Part shown: positions 41,677 through 52,343 of the stretch, piece after piece
Position numbering within the stretch: the stretch's first letter is position 1
How the letters are laid out: each line of letters opens with the position of its first letter
Assembly (NCBI GenBank): GCA_963281255.1
Contig: OY725489.1
Coordinates: forward strand, 558,001 to 622,000
DNA length: 64,000 nt
Direction of reading: 5' to 3'
Source of the DNA: Aphrocallistes beatrix
Taxonomy: Eukaryota > Porifera > Hexactinellida > Sceptrulophora > Aphrocallistidae
Program-made: the position numbers and the translations under genes
The notes under the pieces: model-generated
Database searches by the model: none
Told to the model about the DNA's origin: nothing
What the model saw: the letters and a program-made list of their open reading frames with translations, nothing else

Positions 41677-41949
41677 CAGAGCTGCAAATGGGTCATGGCT
41701 CATGCACACATAGGTCATAACCCATTGAGAATAGCTACGTACTGCTACGCAGATTATGTCTAGTCGGTCTTAGGTGTGCTATTAGAAAGTAAGAAAAATA
41801 TACATATAAATCTTCATATGTTCCCATGAAATGATTTTCTCTTTAAAATATCATATAAAGCCACGTGAATAATTTAATATAAATGTACCATGTCACATGG
41901 GTCAAATGATGGGTCATGGGTCACTTCGTGTAACCCATTTGCAGCTCTG
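41677..41949. mobile_element. hAT-like MITE, 273 bp
   Basis: Ends cagagctgcaaatgggt and, from the right, cagagctgcaaatgggtt. An imperfect 8-bp duplication flanks it (cttttacc / gtttcacc). The internal part is AT-rich and non-coding. Confidence 0.7.
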
Positions 41950-42307
41950 GTTTCACCTAATCCCAATTTTCTCCTCCAAAACCACCCGCTCTCCTCAGAA
42001 CACTTCTAATTTTATGATAAATATATACATATTTTTGTTAACATTTTAGTTTGAGACTCGAATTTATATTATAATATATCACTTGGGTTAAAATATCCAT
42101 TTCTTGATCAAATACAAATACTAATACACAACATACAGTGGTGTTGTGGCCCTGGGGACCCATGAGGGGGATCCCTGATCACCTGTATAGCCACAATGCC
42201 CCTAACTACATAAAAAACCAAACAAACGACTACGCTTCTTTTTATTGATTCAAATACAAGTACAATTAGGTAAAATGATTCAAAACCATTAAACACGTGC
42301 AGGTTAT

Positions 42308-42388
42308 TGTACCAAGGGAGTATAGTCGAACACAGTTATTGCTCAATGCTTCTGTGAGTTCTGTGCTCGACTATTCTCCCTTGGCATT
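42308..42388. mobile_element. Short hairpin element
   Basis: ccaagggagtatagtcgaac ... gctcgactattctcccttgg form ~24-bp arms around a 30-bp loop. Possibly a very small MITE or an RNA hairpin. Confidence 0.6.
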
Positions 42389-42439
42389 TTGTGAAGAAGT
42401 CTAAAAGGTAACTGTGTGAGATATATGGAAGAAAACAGG

Positions 42440-43040
42440 TATTTTTATCCAAACTGTTTCTACCATTCATAACTTTAATAAGGCTGATGTAATCAATACT
42501 CTTCTACTCACTAACTTATAATCCTTTGTAATTATTAATAACCAAATCTACCTTGATTGCTTTTGGCCTTTCTACTTTATTTTAGAAAGCGGCTACATTA
42601 CACACAGCCTGTCTTACTTAGCACATATTTGAATAGCTATTACAATGATATACTTTGATGCAGTAGAACCTCTGAGATCAACTATCCTGATCTTTTGCAC
42701 CTGTCTAGAATGTTTTCTTCCTGACCTTCGAAATAAATCGAAATAAAGGCTCAGGCTGATAAGATTGTTCATTGAGTTGAGTAATTTATTAGTTATGTTC
42801 AACTATGACTAATCCAAATATGTAGATTTCGAATCTGAAATCAGATTTTTAGTATCTCTTAGAATTTGAACGTATTGCCCTTCATGAAAAAAAATTCCAA
42901 CAGTTTCTACCTCATCAGTTCATAGGTGTAAAGCTGATGAATCAATACTTTCTACTCTATAGTCCGTCTTTAAGTTCAGTGTTGCGACATCTATGTCTCC
43001 TGTCCTAATTAACCATATTTTTAATATCTACTCACTGCAA
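42440..43040. repeat. Relic copies of the small-gene-family upstream block
   Basis: Two degraded units (42450-42560, 42890-42970) resemble the block before the 48101 and 55799 fragments: ctgtttctacc ... gctgatgtaatcaatac ... tctactc. Each is followed by pogo-type tacagtagaacctctgagat pieces (42659, 43058). No ORF remains. Confidence 0.5.
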
Positions 43041-43720
43041 ATGTTTATCACTTGATACAGTAGAACCTCTGAGATGAAAATATCCCGATTATGTGCACCT
43101 GTCTGAAATGTTTTCTCTCTCATATAATAAATTTTGTTCTCTTCCCTTTATTTTGCTCAGTTAATACCACTTGTATTCTGAGTATTATACAGGTAGGTAT
43201 CGTTCTTAATATCAATCTCATAAATTCCATGCACGTAGTATATCGATCATTTTGGCTTAGAAATAGATCGAAATTTCGTGTTCCTAGACAATTTCTTGCT
43301 TCAATGCGTTACATTGATCTTCCGAAAATGAAAAAGACGCTGCGGTGTCTCCTCTACAAAATGATTTACCATAGCAACGCAGGAATGTAACAACATTCCA
43401 TTGAAAAATTCTAAATTTTCAAAATACTGTAACTAGTACTAATCTTGGCTCTACACGAAAAACATACATTTACTACCCATCAATGTACTATGGATTTTGC
43501 TAACTCATTTCCGATTAAGTCATTTCAATCGGCTACTCCTTAATCCCTAGTAATTTTCAAGGTTGAAACCACTTCAACCAAATACCAATTTAACCGAATA
43601 ATGGTCAGACCAAATAATTTGGTCAACCCAATATTTGGTCAACCCAATAATTTGCACGTTTTCGATTAAATCTAATAAACCAACTTATATTTGATTATAT
43701 TTTTGTATAAATGTTTATAT
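43041..43720. other. Non-coding, mixed repeat fragments
   Basis: Includes a piece of the 3060-3540 foldback element (about 43368-43400), and accaaataatttggtc motifs (43600-43660) that recur at 46460-46560. No gene. Confidence 0.45.
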
Positions 43721-44264
43721 CCTTACTATTAAAACTCGATGATTGTATATATATATATATATATATATCTGTAACGAATTGATTGAAGAAACTGCCGGGC
43801 GCAGAAGGCTGATTTTTGGCATGTGGGAGTCTTTTGGCTATGGCTCCAGTAAGTTCTGAGTTCAGAGCAAAATGTCGACTCATCATGGAATTATGACGTC
43901 ATTGTCACATTTTTAAAAGTTAAGCAACACAGTTATTCGGGCATAACTCAGCCATTATAGGAGATAGAAGGCTGAAATTTTAATAGAATCTGTATACTAA
44001 CATACCTCACATATGATGCGACTTTCATCAAAAAATGATGACTCATCACTCTGTTATGACGTCATCATTACGCATCAAAAATTTTAAAATTGACAAATTT
44101 GGTGATTTTTCGAGTGAAATCGGTTTTAACACTAAGATGGACATATTTAGAGATGTTATCTCCCTTATAATTAACCAATGTCACCTCCAGGCGACCGAAG
44201 GGAGCCTCTGGCGGACACGAAGTGTCCGCCAGCCGCGCAGCGCAAGCAAGCGAAGCGCGCTTGT
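43721..44264 (+). repeat. Full-length dispersed repeat, family R (544 bp) with hairpin cassette
   Basis: Reference copy. It runs ccttactattaaaactcgat, (TA)n, ctgtaacgaattgattgaag, tggcatgtgggagtcttttg, two near-palindromes (atgatgactcatcac and tatgacgtcatca), a 130-bp AT-rich stretch, then three GC-rich hairpins: ccaggcgaccgaagggagcc, ggcggacacgaagtgtccgcc and caagcgaagcgcgcttg. Copies at 49825 (-), 50766 and 51751. It is non-coding and non-autonomous. No inverted termini, and no clear duplication seen. Confidence 0.8.
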
Positions 44265-44318
44265 ATTCAATATATAGACATTTATACAAAAATATATTCA
44301 AGTGTGAATAGGCTTGTT

Positions 44319-46383
44319 CATAGCCTACTACATACAGGCCGTTTCACTACTTTAGACCAGGGATAAGATAAAGTCGAGTTTTTAATACAATTAAATTTAA
44401 CACAATATCATTTTGATATATTTAATATCGTGTAATTATACATCCTCTACCCCACAATAATGATATTACTGACTGCTGGCATAATTTAGTTGACGGACAA
44501 GGAATACTACATAAATATATAGGTGTATATATATACATATATTAATTAGAGGTAAGTTTAAGTATCTTCCTTTGAGTATCTTTGGGACAAGAGGTGGTAG
44601 AAGTAATATTCTTGGCCTTGTTGTTGAGTAAACAGTTACTTGAAGTCATTAAAATGCAACGTAGCATATCTTTTCCGTCAATACAGCAATCAGTACACTC
44701 AAAAGCCCAATCCTCACATTCTTCATCCTCAATTTTTAGAATAGCCAACTGAGCCTCATCCAAATGCTCCAGGTGCGTATCGAAACTGGGCGAGTGGACA
44801 CATGTGTCATCAACAAATGCCTGTACATTCGGACACCCTCGTAGAGCCTGGTCTGCCGCTCGCTGATAGGTAGCCTGTGAGTTTGACAATCCAAAAGGCA
44901 TGCGGTTGAATTCAAACTGGCCGCGAGTTGAAACAAACGCAGTGAGCTCCCTATGCTTTTCCTTCACAGGAACGCTCCAGTATGCGGATGCCCCATCCAG
45001 TGTAGAGAATACAGTTGCCCCTCCCATACGATCGAAAACATCTCGGGTATCCGGCATCGGATAGGCATCTCGCTTCGTCACATCGTTGAGATCCCGACAA
45101 TCTACGGCAAATCGATGGGTCCCGTCCTTTTTCTTCACTAAGATCACTCGACTCGCCCAAGAGGAAGAAGAGGGACGTATGATCCCATTCTCGAGCATTT
45201 CATCTATCTGCTTGGATACCTCCGCCTCAATGTCCGGAGAAACACGCAACGGCTGGCTTCTGATCGGCCGCTCATCCAGAAGAGTGATAACGTGTTCCGC
45301 GGTTCCAATTTCGCGCGGGCTCTTCGGGTTCTCCGCGAAAACGTCTTTCCATCTCGACAGCACCTTGCGTATGGCTGTCTCTTCTCGCGGTGATAGTTTC
45401 GGGTTTATATCGAACCTGGCCTCCAAGCTATCTCCCTCCTTTCCCATCTCAGTCTGCATAATTTCTGCTCTAGTCGCCGCGTATCCCCGCGTGCCGCAGC
45501 TAAAGAGGTTTTCCAACAACCACCTAGCCTAACTCTCATGTTTTCCCAATCGAAAGTAGTATTCTTGAAGCGCGCGAGGAACCTTCGCCCCAATATAACC
45601 ACCCTATTGTTAGTATCGAGTATTTCGATTTCGAGTTCTAGTGGTCGACCATCCCCCACATCCATCGCCACGCAGGCCGTATCACAGACCGCAAGCGCTG
45701 TCCGCCCTAGCCCATACACTTGACTGTACTTTGTGCTGTAAGGAATATTCATCTTTTGTACGGTGCCTCTGTCCACCACCGAAGGATCCGCCCCCGTGTC
45801 CATCATTACATTGATGGGTTTGCCGTTCCATTTAACTGGTACCACAACCGCCGTCTCATGTACAACACTATGCTGCGTCGTGGCCTGAAATACCCCTCTT
45901 CGACTTCGTGTATGTGGGCAATAGCGGACCTCGTGTCCTCTTTCGCCACATTTCGCACAGTGCCGTTCCGGGCATTGGGCCATAAAGTGCCTGTTCGAGT
46001 CGCAAATAAAGCACCGACCCTTCTTAGGGAATTGGCTTGCCGGATACTTCCTTGTAGGTCCATCCCGCCTCCCCATTGCCCTTTGCTGCGTGGCGCATCC
46101 TTATATGTATAGAAACAGTTGAGAGCTAACATTCAAGAACAAATACAACTTAAAAGTAAAAAGGAACCATATAGCAGAGAAAGAAAATAGCCATAACATT
46201 GATATTAATTTATTGGAACGTAGACTAGTTTCATATACTTATGCATCAAACAAATGATGAATTAGCAGATTTGGAACAAAAATTATTTATTCATATTATG
46301 GGTGCGTAGGAAAATCCACTTTATCTTATCCCTGGTACCATGGAAAATTGTTCAGTGAAACGGCCTGTATGTAGTAGGCTATG
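44319..46383. mobile_element. TIR element carrying a Ty3/gypsy-like gag-protease-RT fragment (2065 bp)
   Basis: The ends are inverted repeats. catagcctactacatacagg continuing through ccgtttcact (44319-44348) is repeated reversed at 46354-46383. An inner aligned piece accagggataagataaagt (44356-44374) is reversed at about 46318-46336. The direct repeat gcttgtt (44312-44318 and 46384-46390) is a 7-bp (possibly 8-bp ggcttgtt) target duplication. The cargo is a retroelement coding fragment without LTRs. This is the structure of a DNA transposon that captured foreign sequence. Confidence 0.7.
44542..46076 (-). pseudogene. Ty3/gypsy-like gag-protease-reverse transcriptase fragment, frameshifted
   Basis: Two overlapping frames on the minus strand. 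Frame 1 (46076 to 45405) has paired zinc knuckles (C-F-I-C-D-S-N-R-H and C-A-K-C-G-E-R-G-H), then a retropepsin active site D-T-G-A. Frame 2 (45519 to 44542) has the reverse transcriptase: A-V-D-C-R-D-L-N-D, M-P-F-G-L-S-N-S and F-V-D-D as catalytic loop. After the F-V-D-D region the sequence switches to an unrelated Cys-rich stretch (E-C-E-D-W-A-F-E-C-T-D-C-C). RNase H, integrase and LTRs are missing. The change of frame near 45520 is either degeneration or a former frameshift. The element cannot be active by itself. Confidence 0.8.
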
Positions 46384-46390
46384 GCTTGTT

Positions 46391-47286
46391 AAATTTATTT
46401 GTGTTCGGACCACCTCATGTAAAAACATGTGATTGTGTTGGGAAAGCATGCAAATTATTTGGTTGACCAAATATTCTGTTGATTAAATTATTCGTTGACC
46501 AAATTATTTGGTTCCCAACCGAATACCAAATAATGATATTTGGTTACGAACCAAATATCAACTACAGTCGACTCCGCTTAATAGGGCCACATCGGTCAGA
46601 GGACATTTTGCCCCGATTAAGCGGAGGACCCTATTAACCGAAAATATTTTGTATTAGCTTATATGTGTGAGAGCTACTCCGGTCCTGCCAAAAGTGGCCC
46701 GATTAAGCGGCTGACCCGATTAAACAGTGGCCCTATTAAGCGGAGTCGACTGTATTTGCAAATATTATTTGGTTAAATCGAATAGTCAACTATTCAGTTG
46801 CAACCCTGGTAATTTTCAGTCTACTGTGGGGCATTATATTGAGTAGACTATGAATCTGTGAATCTGTGAATCGCATTCTTAAAGCCTGATAATTGATTGG
46901 TTCTCGCTTGAACCAATGCATTTCAATCACAAATGATCCCTTCGATTGTATGCATTGTAAATGAAGTTAGTACTGTTTAGATCCTAATGTATTGTATTAA
47001 TAAATAATCGAATTTTATTGGTCAGCACATTTTGTCACCTATCTCTGCGAGGTGTGAAGATTTCGCTTAGATCTTCGAGCTCCCTCTTAGACTCATTACT
47101 ATTTACTTATGTGCCAAATTTCACACTTCTAGCATCCTCCATTTCTTCAATCAACTTGCACAAACAAACAAAAAAGAAAAATGTCAGTCGACAAGACTGT
47201 GAGTGAAATTAAGTGACTCGTAGGGCATTTGAATAATATACATCCTTAATTGAGTTTCATTTCAGCCAATCAAATTTCAAGTTTAA
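46391..47286. other. Intergenic, nested repeats
   Basis: accaaataatttggt-type repeats (46450-46560) interrupted by a pogo-like MITE (46565-46752), resuming after it. 47025-47180 belongs to the aggtgtgaagatttcgctt repeat family also at 50615-50720 and 59410-59570. No gene. Confidence 0.5.
46565..46752. mobile_element. Pogo/Tigger-like MITE, complete, 188 bp
   Basis: cagtcgactccgcttaata ... ttaagcggagtcgactg with TA on both sides. It interrupts an older repeat. Confidence 0.85.
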
Positions 47287-47387
47287 CCGTAGAATGCCCA
47301 GAGGGGACACAGTGTCCCCGATATCGCGGATGTCTCCCAGCCATTTTCTATGACACTGAAGCCATATAAATGCTGGGCATTCTACAG
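47287..47387. mobile_element. piggyBac-like MITE, 101 bp
   Basis: Flanked by TTAA on both sides (47283-47286, 47388-47391). Ends ccgtagaatgcccag and, from the right, ctgtagaatgcccag. TTAA duplication is specific to the piggyBac superfamily. Confidence 0.75.
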
Positions 47388-48100
47388 TTAAAGTGTGATT
47401 CTAACTTGTTCATGTGTATTGAGTCAGGTCTTTCCACATTGACCAATTATATTAAATTCCACTTTCAAATTAAAACCCTGCAATCTTATTGGGAACCGCA
47501 AATATCACATTTTGAGAGAAGGTATGAAAATAGGATTAATAGTTACATTAGACTAGAGTGATTCTAACTCGTATATTTTCATTAAGTTAGGTATAATCCA
47601 TTTGACTCAATAGAATTTCCAGGAGCGAGCAGACGGACGGACGTGGCACGCCGTTCATGGCATAATGAATCTCCTATACTAGGAGCTGCACTAAAAAACC
47701 CAACAACATCGAGTTTTAATATATAAGATATTCCATAGAAATTCGAATAGCTGATACAAAACGTCTTTAAATAACTGCCTTTGGATGAGAATTTCAAAAT
47801 AATTTATAAAATTTGATAAACGGAGGGGGAATCGGACTGTTAGGTCTCGCAGGATATCGGCCCCATGGAGAGACAAACGCAGCACACCTCATGCAAATAA
47901 CGACACCGCTTATACGAGCTGCTCTAAAAATGATTGAGCACCATCTAGTATGGTTTTCTTTGCTTCCTGCGGGGAGTGATTTAGCCCAAAAGTTTCTACA
48001 TTAACAATTTATTCAATAAAGCCTGATGTGTAATCATTCTTTTCTACTCGCTTAAATTCTTTTGTAACATTATATAGCCAAATCTACTACTATATTATTT
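47388..48100. other. Intergenic before the 48101 fragment
   Basis: No gene seen. 48010-48100 is the family upstream block (tcttttctactcgcttaaat ... atagccaaatctactactat), shared with 55745-55800. Confidence 0.45.
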
Positions 48101-48295
48101 ATGGATTTTCTACCTTGTAATGGTGATACGGCTAGTGACAAAATATACAGTGAACGTATCCGTGGATTGGCATCTAAAGCTTTGAAGTTGCTTTTCAAGC
48201 TTATATCATTAGATAATCCAGACTCTACTTGTTTACCTAACAATTCACACAACACACATTGGTGTCTGAAAAAGAATTTTATTTCAAATAAGTAA
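48101..48295 (+). CDS. Short small-family fragment H (64 aa)
   Basis: M-D-F-L-P-C-N-G-D-T-A-S then the core I-R-G-L-A-S-K-A-L-K-L-L-F-K-L and N-P-D-S-T-C-L-P-N-N-S, ending soon after W-C-L-K-K. Nearly a duplicate of 55799. It lacks the N-terminal helix, the I-L-G-P-C start of the core and all downstream blocks. Either a pseudogene or a genuine short peptide. That two copies keep the same short frame, ending within a few residues of each other, argues mildly for the latter. Confidence 0.35.
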   Translation: MDFLPCNGDTASDKIYSERIRGLASKALKLLFKLISLDNPDSTCLPNNSHNTHWCLKKNFISNK

Positions 48296-48541
48296 TCAAA
48301 TGGAGCTTGCAATCAGTGATTCTACCTTCATCCACTGCGTACTGCTTGGTAGTATTTTCCCAGGTAATGTACAGTGCAGCACCTGCAGCTCCGAGTGCCT
48401 TATGTCATGATCGGCATGCGACGTCCGTACGTCCGTATACTCGCTCCTGGAAATTATATTGGACCACATTACACCTAATTTAGACCATGTATTCTTTATA
48501 TAATGGAGATTTGAACTTGGGTCCAAATCTTATTTATTAAA

Positions 48542-48614
48542 ACGCCCGCAGGGCAGCTCTGCGGGTACGCAGTGTCTGCAAGCCGTGCCTGCAATCAAGC
48601 GAAGCGCGCTTGTT
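48542..48614 (+). repeat. GC-rich hairpin cassette at the break of a family fragment
   Basis: cgcccgcagggcagctctgc with stem cccgcag/ctgcggg (7 bp), then gcaagccgtgcctgcaatc, then aagcgaagcgcgcttg. Immediately followed by the 5'-truncated family copy (48640). Confidence 0.7.
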
Positions 48615-48639
48615 ATGAAATATTTTCACATCTTTCCAC

Positions 48640-48760
48640 AGAAGCTTTAAAGTTGCTCTTCAAGCTTATATCATCAGAGAATCCAGACCCTACTTGTTTA
48701 CCTAACAATTCACACAAACATCTGTGTCTGAAAGAAATTGATTACAAAGAAGTAAATTAA
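48640..48760 (+). pseudogene. 5'-truncated small-family fragment I
   Basis: Starts inside the core (E-A-L-K-L-L-F-K-L-I-S), continues N-P-D-P-T-C-L-P-N-N-S, H-L-C-L-K-E-I-D-Y-K-E and stops. The 5' part is replaced by the hairpin cassette. The 3' flank (aattaatcaaatggatcttg) matches that of 48295 and 55996. Confidence 0.7.
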
Positions 48761-49205
48761 TCAAATGGATCTTGCAATCAGTAATTCTACCTTCATCCAC
48801 TGCTTGGTAATATTTCCCAGGTTTATAATAATGATCACAACATAACCTAAATGTTCTACTACCCATTCCTAATTTAACAACATTACCTTGAAATGTCCTG
48901 GGTCTTGATTCAACTTGATTTAAAATTGTAGACGCTACCACATTATCTGTCATTATATTCTACCATTTTTAGTGCAGCTCCTAGTATTTGAACCTGGGTC
49001 CAACTTATCGAAAGGTGTCAAAATGTATTAACTAATCATAATTCAGAGATTTACCATTACAGTTGGCTTTCATTTTATAGATTAATAGGGATTCGTATAC
49101 AATTAGAAATATCTAACAAGTGTCTAGAGTTCTTTACACCTTTAAATTCATTTATCTTATTTTGTATTACTAAATTATAACGCAAATATTTGAACTATAA
49201 TAATT

Positions 49206-49281
49206 ACAAGCACGCTTCGCTTGCTTGCGCTGCGCGGCATGCGGACACATAGTGTCCACAGAGTCGCCCTGTGGGCGCCTG
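49206..49281 (-). repeat. GC-rich hairpin cassette with covarying stem
   Basis: acaagcacgcttcgcttgct, gcggacacatagtgtccaca and ccacag/ctgtgg. Compared with cccgcag/ctgcggg at 48543, both sides of one pair have changed (G-C to A-T), which preserves the stem. The reverse of 49206-49345 is the segment inserted in member A at 30210. Confidence 0.7.
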
Positions 49282-49309
49282 GAATTACTCAATCTAACAT
49301 ATTTTGGAA

Positions 49310-49735
49310 ATGTTTTCCTTTATATAAATATTGTAAACAAAGGTCGACGAATAATTTCTCATATGGATCCGAAAATATAATATTCGAAATCGACAGCACT
49401 AAAGACCCCATGTCAACCGTTGGAAGCTAGTTTCTAGCCCATTTTTTTAATTTGTTTACTTTATGCATCTATTGTAAACATAAGTATACAAATTGATCAT
49501 CATATTTACTCGAAAATATGATATTCGAAATCTACACCCCTAAAAACCCCATGCCAACTGTTTAAAGCAAGTTTCTAGCATATTTTTGAGATTTGTTTAC
49601 TTTATGAATCTATTGTAAACAAAAGTAAACAAATAATTTATCATATAGATCCGAAAATATGATATTCGAAATCTACACCCCTAAAAACCCCATGTCACCC
49701 GTTGGAAGGTAGTCTCTAGCATTATTTTCAAAATT
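49310..49735. repeat. 141-bp tandem repeat, three copies
   Basis: tattcgaaatc recurs at 49381, 49522 and 49663 (141-bp spacing), each within gaaaatatgatattcgaaat ... ccccatgtca. It adjoins the hairpin cassette at 49206 and shares the tttgtttac...attgtaaac motifs. Possibly the body of a repeat element that ends in the cassette. Confidence 0.75.
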
Positions 49736-49824
49736 CATCAAATGGTGTGAAAATATGCACATCATCTTTTCTATTGTAGTGTCGTACAATGATTTCTATT
49801 GAGATAGTGTAGTCATTTATTTAG

Positions 49825-50577
49825 TACAAGCGCGCTACGCTTGCTTGCGCTCCGCGGCTGGCGGACACTTCGTGTCCGCCTGAGGCTCCCTTCGGTCGCC
49901 TTGGGTCACATTGGTTAATTATAAGGGAGATAACATCTTTAAATATGTCCATCTTAGTATTAAAATCGATATCACTCGAAAAATCACCAAATTTGTCAAT
50001 TTTTAAAATTTTGATGCGTAATGATGACGTCATAACAGAGTGATGAGTCATCATTTTTTGATGATAGTTGCATCATATGTGAGGTATGTTAGTCTACATA
50101 TTCTATTAAAATTTCAGCCTTCTATCTCATATAATGGCTGAGTTATGCTCGAATAACTGTATTGCTTAACTTTTAAAAATGTGACAATGACGTCATAATT
50201 CCATGATGAGTGGACATTTTGCTCTGAGCTCAGAACTTACTGGAGCCATAGCCAAAAGACTTCCACATGCCAAAAATCAGCCTTCTACGCCTGGCAGTTT
50301 CTTCAATCAATTCGTTACAGATATATATATATATATACAGTCGACTCCGCTTAATAGGGCCACTGTTTAATCGGGTCAGCCGCTTAATCGGGCCACTTTT
50401 GGCAGGACCGGAATAGCTCTCACACATAGAAGCTAATACAAAATATTTTCGGTTAATAGGGTCCTCCGCTTAATCGTGGCAAAATGTCTTCTGACCGATG
50501 TGGCCCTATTAAGCGGAGTCGACTGTATATATATATATATATAAATATACATTAATCGAGTTTCAATAGTAAGGATA
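49825..50577 (-). repeat. Full-length family R repeat, interrupted by a pogo-like MITE
   Basis: Reverse orientation copy of 43721-44264, from tacaagcgcgctacgcttgc through the hairpin stem ggcggacac/gtgtccgcc to cgagtttcaatagtaagga. A 188-bp pogo-like MITE (50338-50525) sits in its (TA)n tract, as expected for a TA-targeting element. Confidence 0.8.
50338..50525. mobile_element. Pogo/Tigger-like MITE, complete, 188 bp, in a (TA)n tract
   Basis: cagtcgactccgcttaata ... ttaagcggagtcgactg. Inserted in the TA run of repeat family R, so it is younger than that copy. Confidence 0.85.
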
Positions 50578-50765
50578 GAAAAAGTGTGAAAAATTGTTTT
50601 CCATTTTTTTTGCAGAGGTGTGAAAATTTCGCTTAGATCTTAGAACTTAATCGTAGTCATATCATTTGACTCCTACATGCAAATTTTCACACCTCTACAA
50701 CTTCCCAATTCTTCAATCAATTCGGACAAACAAAACAAGACAAAAAAATCCTAGCATTTTAATAT

Positions 50766-51308
50766 ATCCTTACTATTAAAACTCGATTAATGTATATTTA
50801 TTTATATATATATCTGTAACGAATTGATTGAAGAAACTGCCGGGCGCAGAAAGCTGATTTTTGGCATGTGGGAGTCTTTTGGCTATGGCTCTAGTAAGTT
50901 CTGAGCTCAGAGCAAAATGTCGACTCATCATGGAATTATGACGTCATTGTCACATTTTTAAAAGTTAAGCAACAAAGTTATTCGGGCATAACTCAGCCAT
51001 TATAGGAGATAGAAGGCTGAAATTTTAATAGAATCTGTATTCTAACACGTCTCACATATGATGCAACTATCATCAAAAAATGATGGCTCATCACTTTGCT
51101 ATGACGTCATCATTACTCATCAAAATTTTTAAAATTGACAAATTTGGTGTTTTTTCGAGTAATATCGATTTAAAACTAAGATGGACATATTTAGAGATGA
51201 TATATCCCGTTTAATTAACCAATGTCACCTCCAGGCGACCGAAGGGAGCCTCCAGCGGACACGAAGTGTCCGCCAGCCGCGCAGCGGAAGCAAGTGAAGC
51301 GCGCTTGT
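50766..51308 (+). repeat. Full-length family R repeat
   Basis: ccttactattaaaactcgat ... ggcgaccgaagggagcctcc, gcggacacgaagtgtccgc and agtgaagcgcgcttgta. Very similar to 43721, so recently spread. Left flank (50588-50760) is another repeat family (gaggtgtgaaaatttcgctt). Confidence 0.8.
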
Positions 51309-51750
51309 AAGATAATAACGCAGGACTCAATGTATGGGGCCATTTGATCACTTAATAATTTATCTGCAATAATACATATTCATCATATAGAATTGAAAAT
51401 TACTTTTTGGGGCCATCAATATCGCTGCAGGTCCAAATGGGGGCCTTCTGGCGGCGAATGTTGGGAACCACTGCCCTAGATGTTTGGACAAATAAACACA
51501 ACACGCATACAACAATTGAGTTTTAATACTAACATAAATACTCCCGGAGATTAGTATGAAAACGGATTTGAGGTAATTCGGATAAGAAGTACTTTCTTTA
51601 AATCCTGCATGCAAATACAAATAACTCAGGTCATTACTAATTTCTGATAACGGTAGAAAATGACGGAATTTATCTGCACATTCTCTATTTACATGCCATC
51701 TTGTCAAATCATTTCTACCACTATATCCAATTGATGTAATTCAAGCTTAT
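51309..51750. other. Non-coding between two family R copies
   Basis: No gene. 51410-51475 contains gcaggtccaaatgggggccttctggcgg, resembling a non-autonomous transposon end. Unassigned. Confidence 0.35.
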
Positions 51751-52107
51751 CCTTACTATTAAAACTCGATGATTGTATATATATATATATCTGTAACGAA
51801 TTGATTGAAGAAACTGCCGGGCGCAGAAGGCTGATTTTTGGCATGTGGGAGTCTTTTGGCTATGGCTCCAGTAAGTTCTGAGTTCAGAGCAAAATGTCGA
51901 CTCATCATGGAATTATGACGTCATTGTCACATTTTTAAAAGTTAAGCAACACAGTTATTCGGGCATAACTCAGCCATTATAGGAGATAGAAGGCTGAAAT
52001 TTTAATAGAATCTGTATACTAACACGTCTCACATATGATGCAACTATCATCAAAAAATGATGACTCATCACTTTGTTATGACGTCATCATTACGCATCAA
52101 AAATTTA
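51751..52107 (+). repeat. 3'-truncated family R repeat
   Basis: Same start as 50766, ending at cattacgcatcaaaaattta. It lacks the AT-rich stretch and hairpin cassette. Confidence 0.75.
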
Positions 52108-52273
52108 TATGAATAGGACATTATAGGTTTCTACTCAAACACTATATTCTTTCTCCATTAAATTTGAGCCTTCATGACCACACGATAGAAGGTATATTGT
52201 TAATTAGAATAGTCATAATACTCTTTCTCTAACTTCCTCATTTCTACTGAACAAATAGTCCCTGTTTCAATTT

Positions 52274-52283
52274 TATATAAATA
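52274..52283 (+). promoter_or_regulatory. TATA box of member E
   Basis: TATATAAATA 61 bp before the ATG at 52344, followed by acacatg. Confidence 0.4.
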
Positions 52284-52343
52284 CACATGTACTAAATGTA
52301 AAGTTGGATAAAACGAATAATTTAAAATACTTGCTAAGTAAAT

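Noticed and set aside
45806-46132. Second minus-strand frame over the gag region
   Set aside because: Out of frame with the zinc-knuckle/protease coding sequence.
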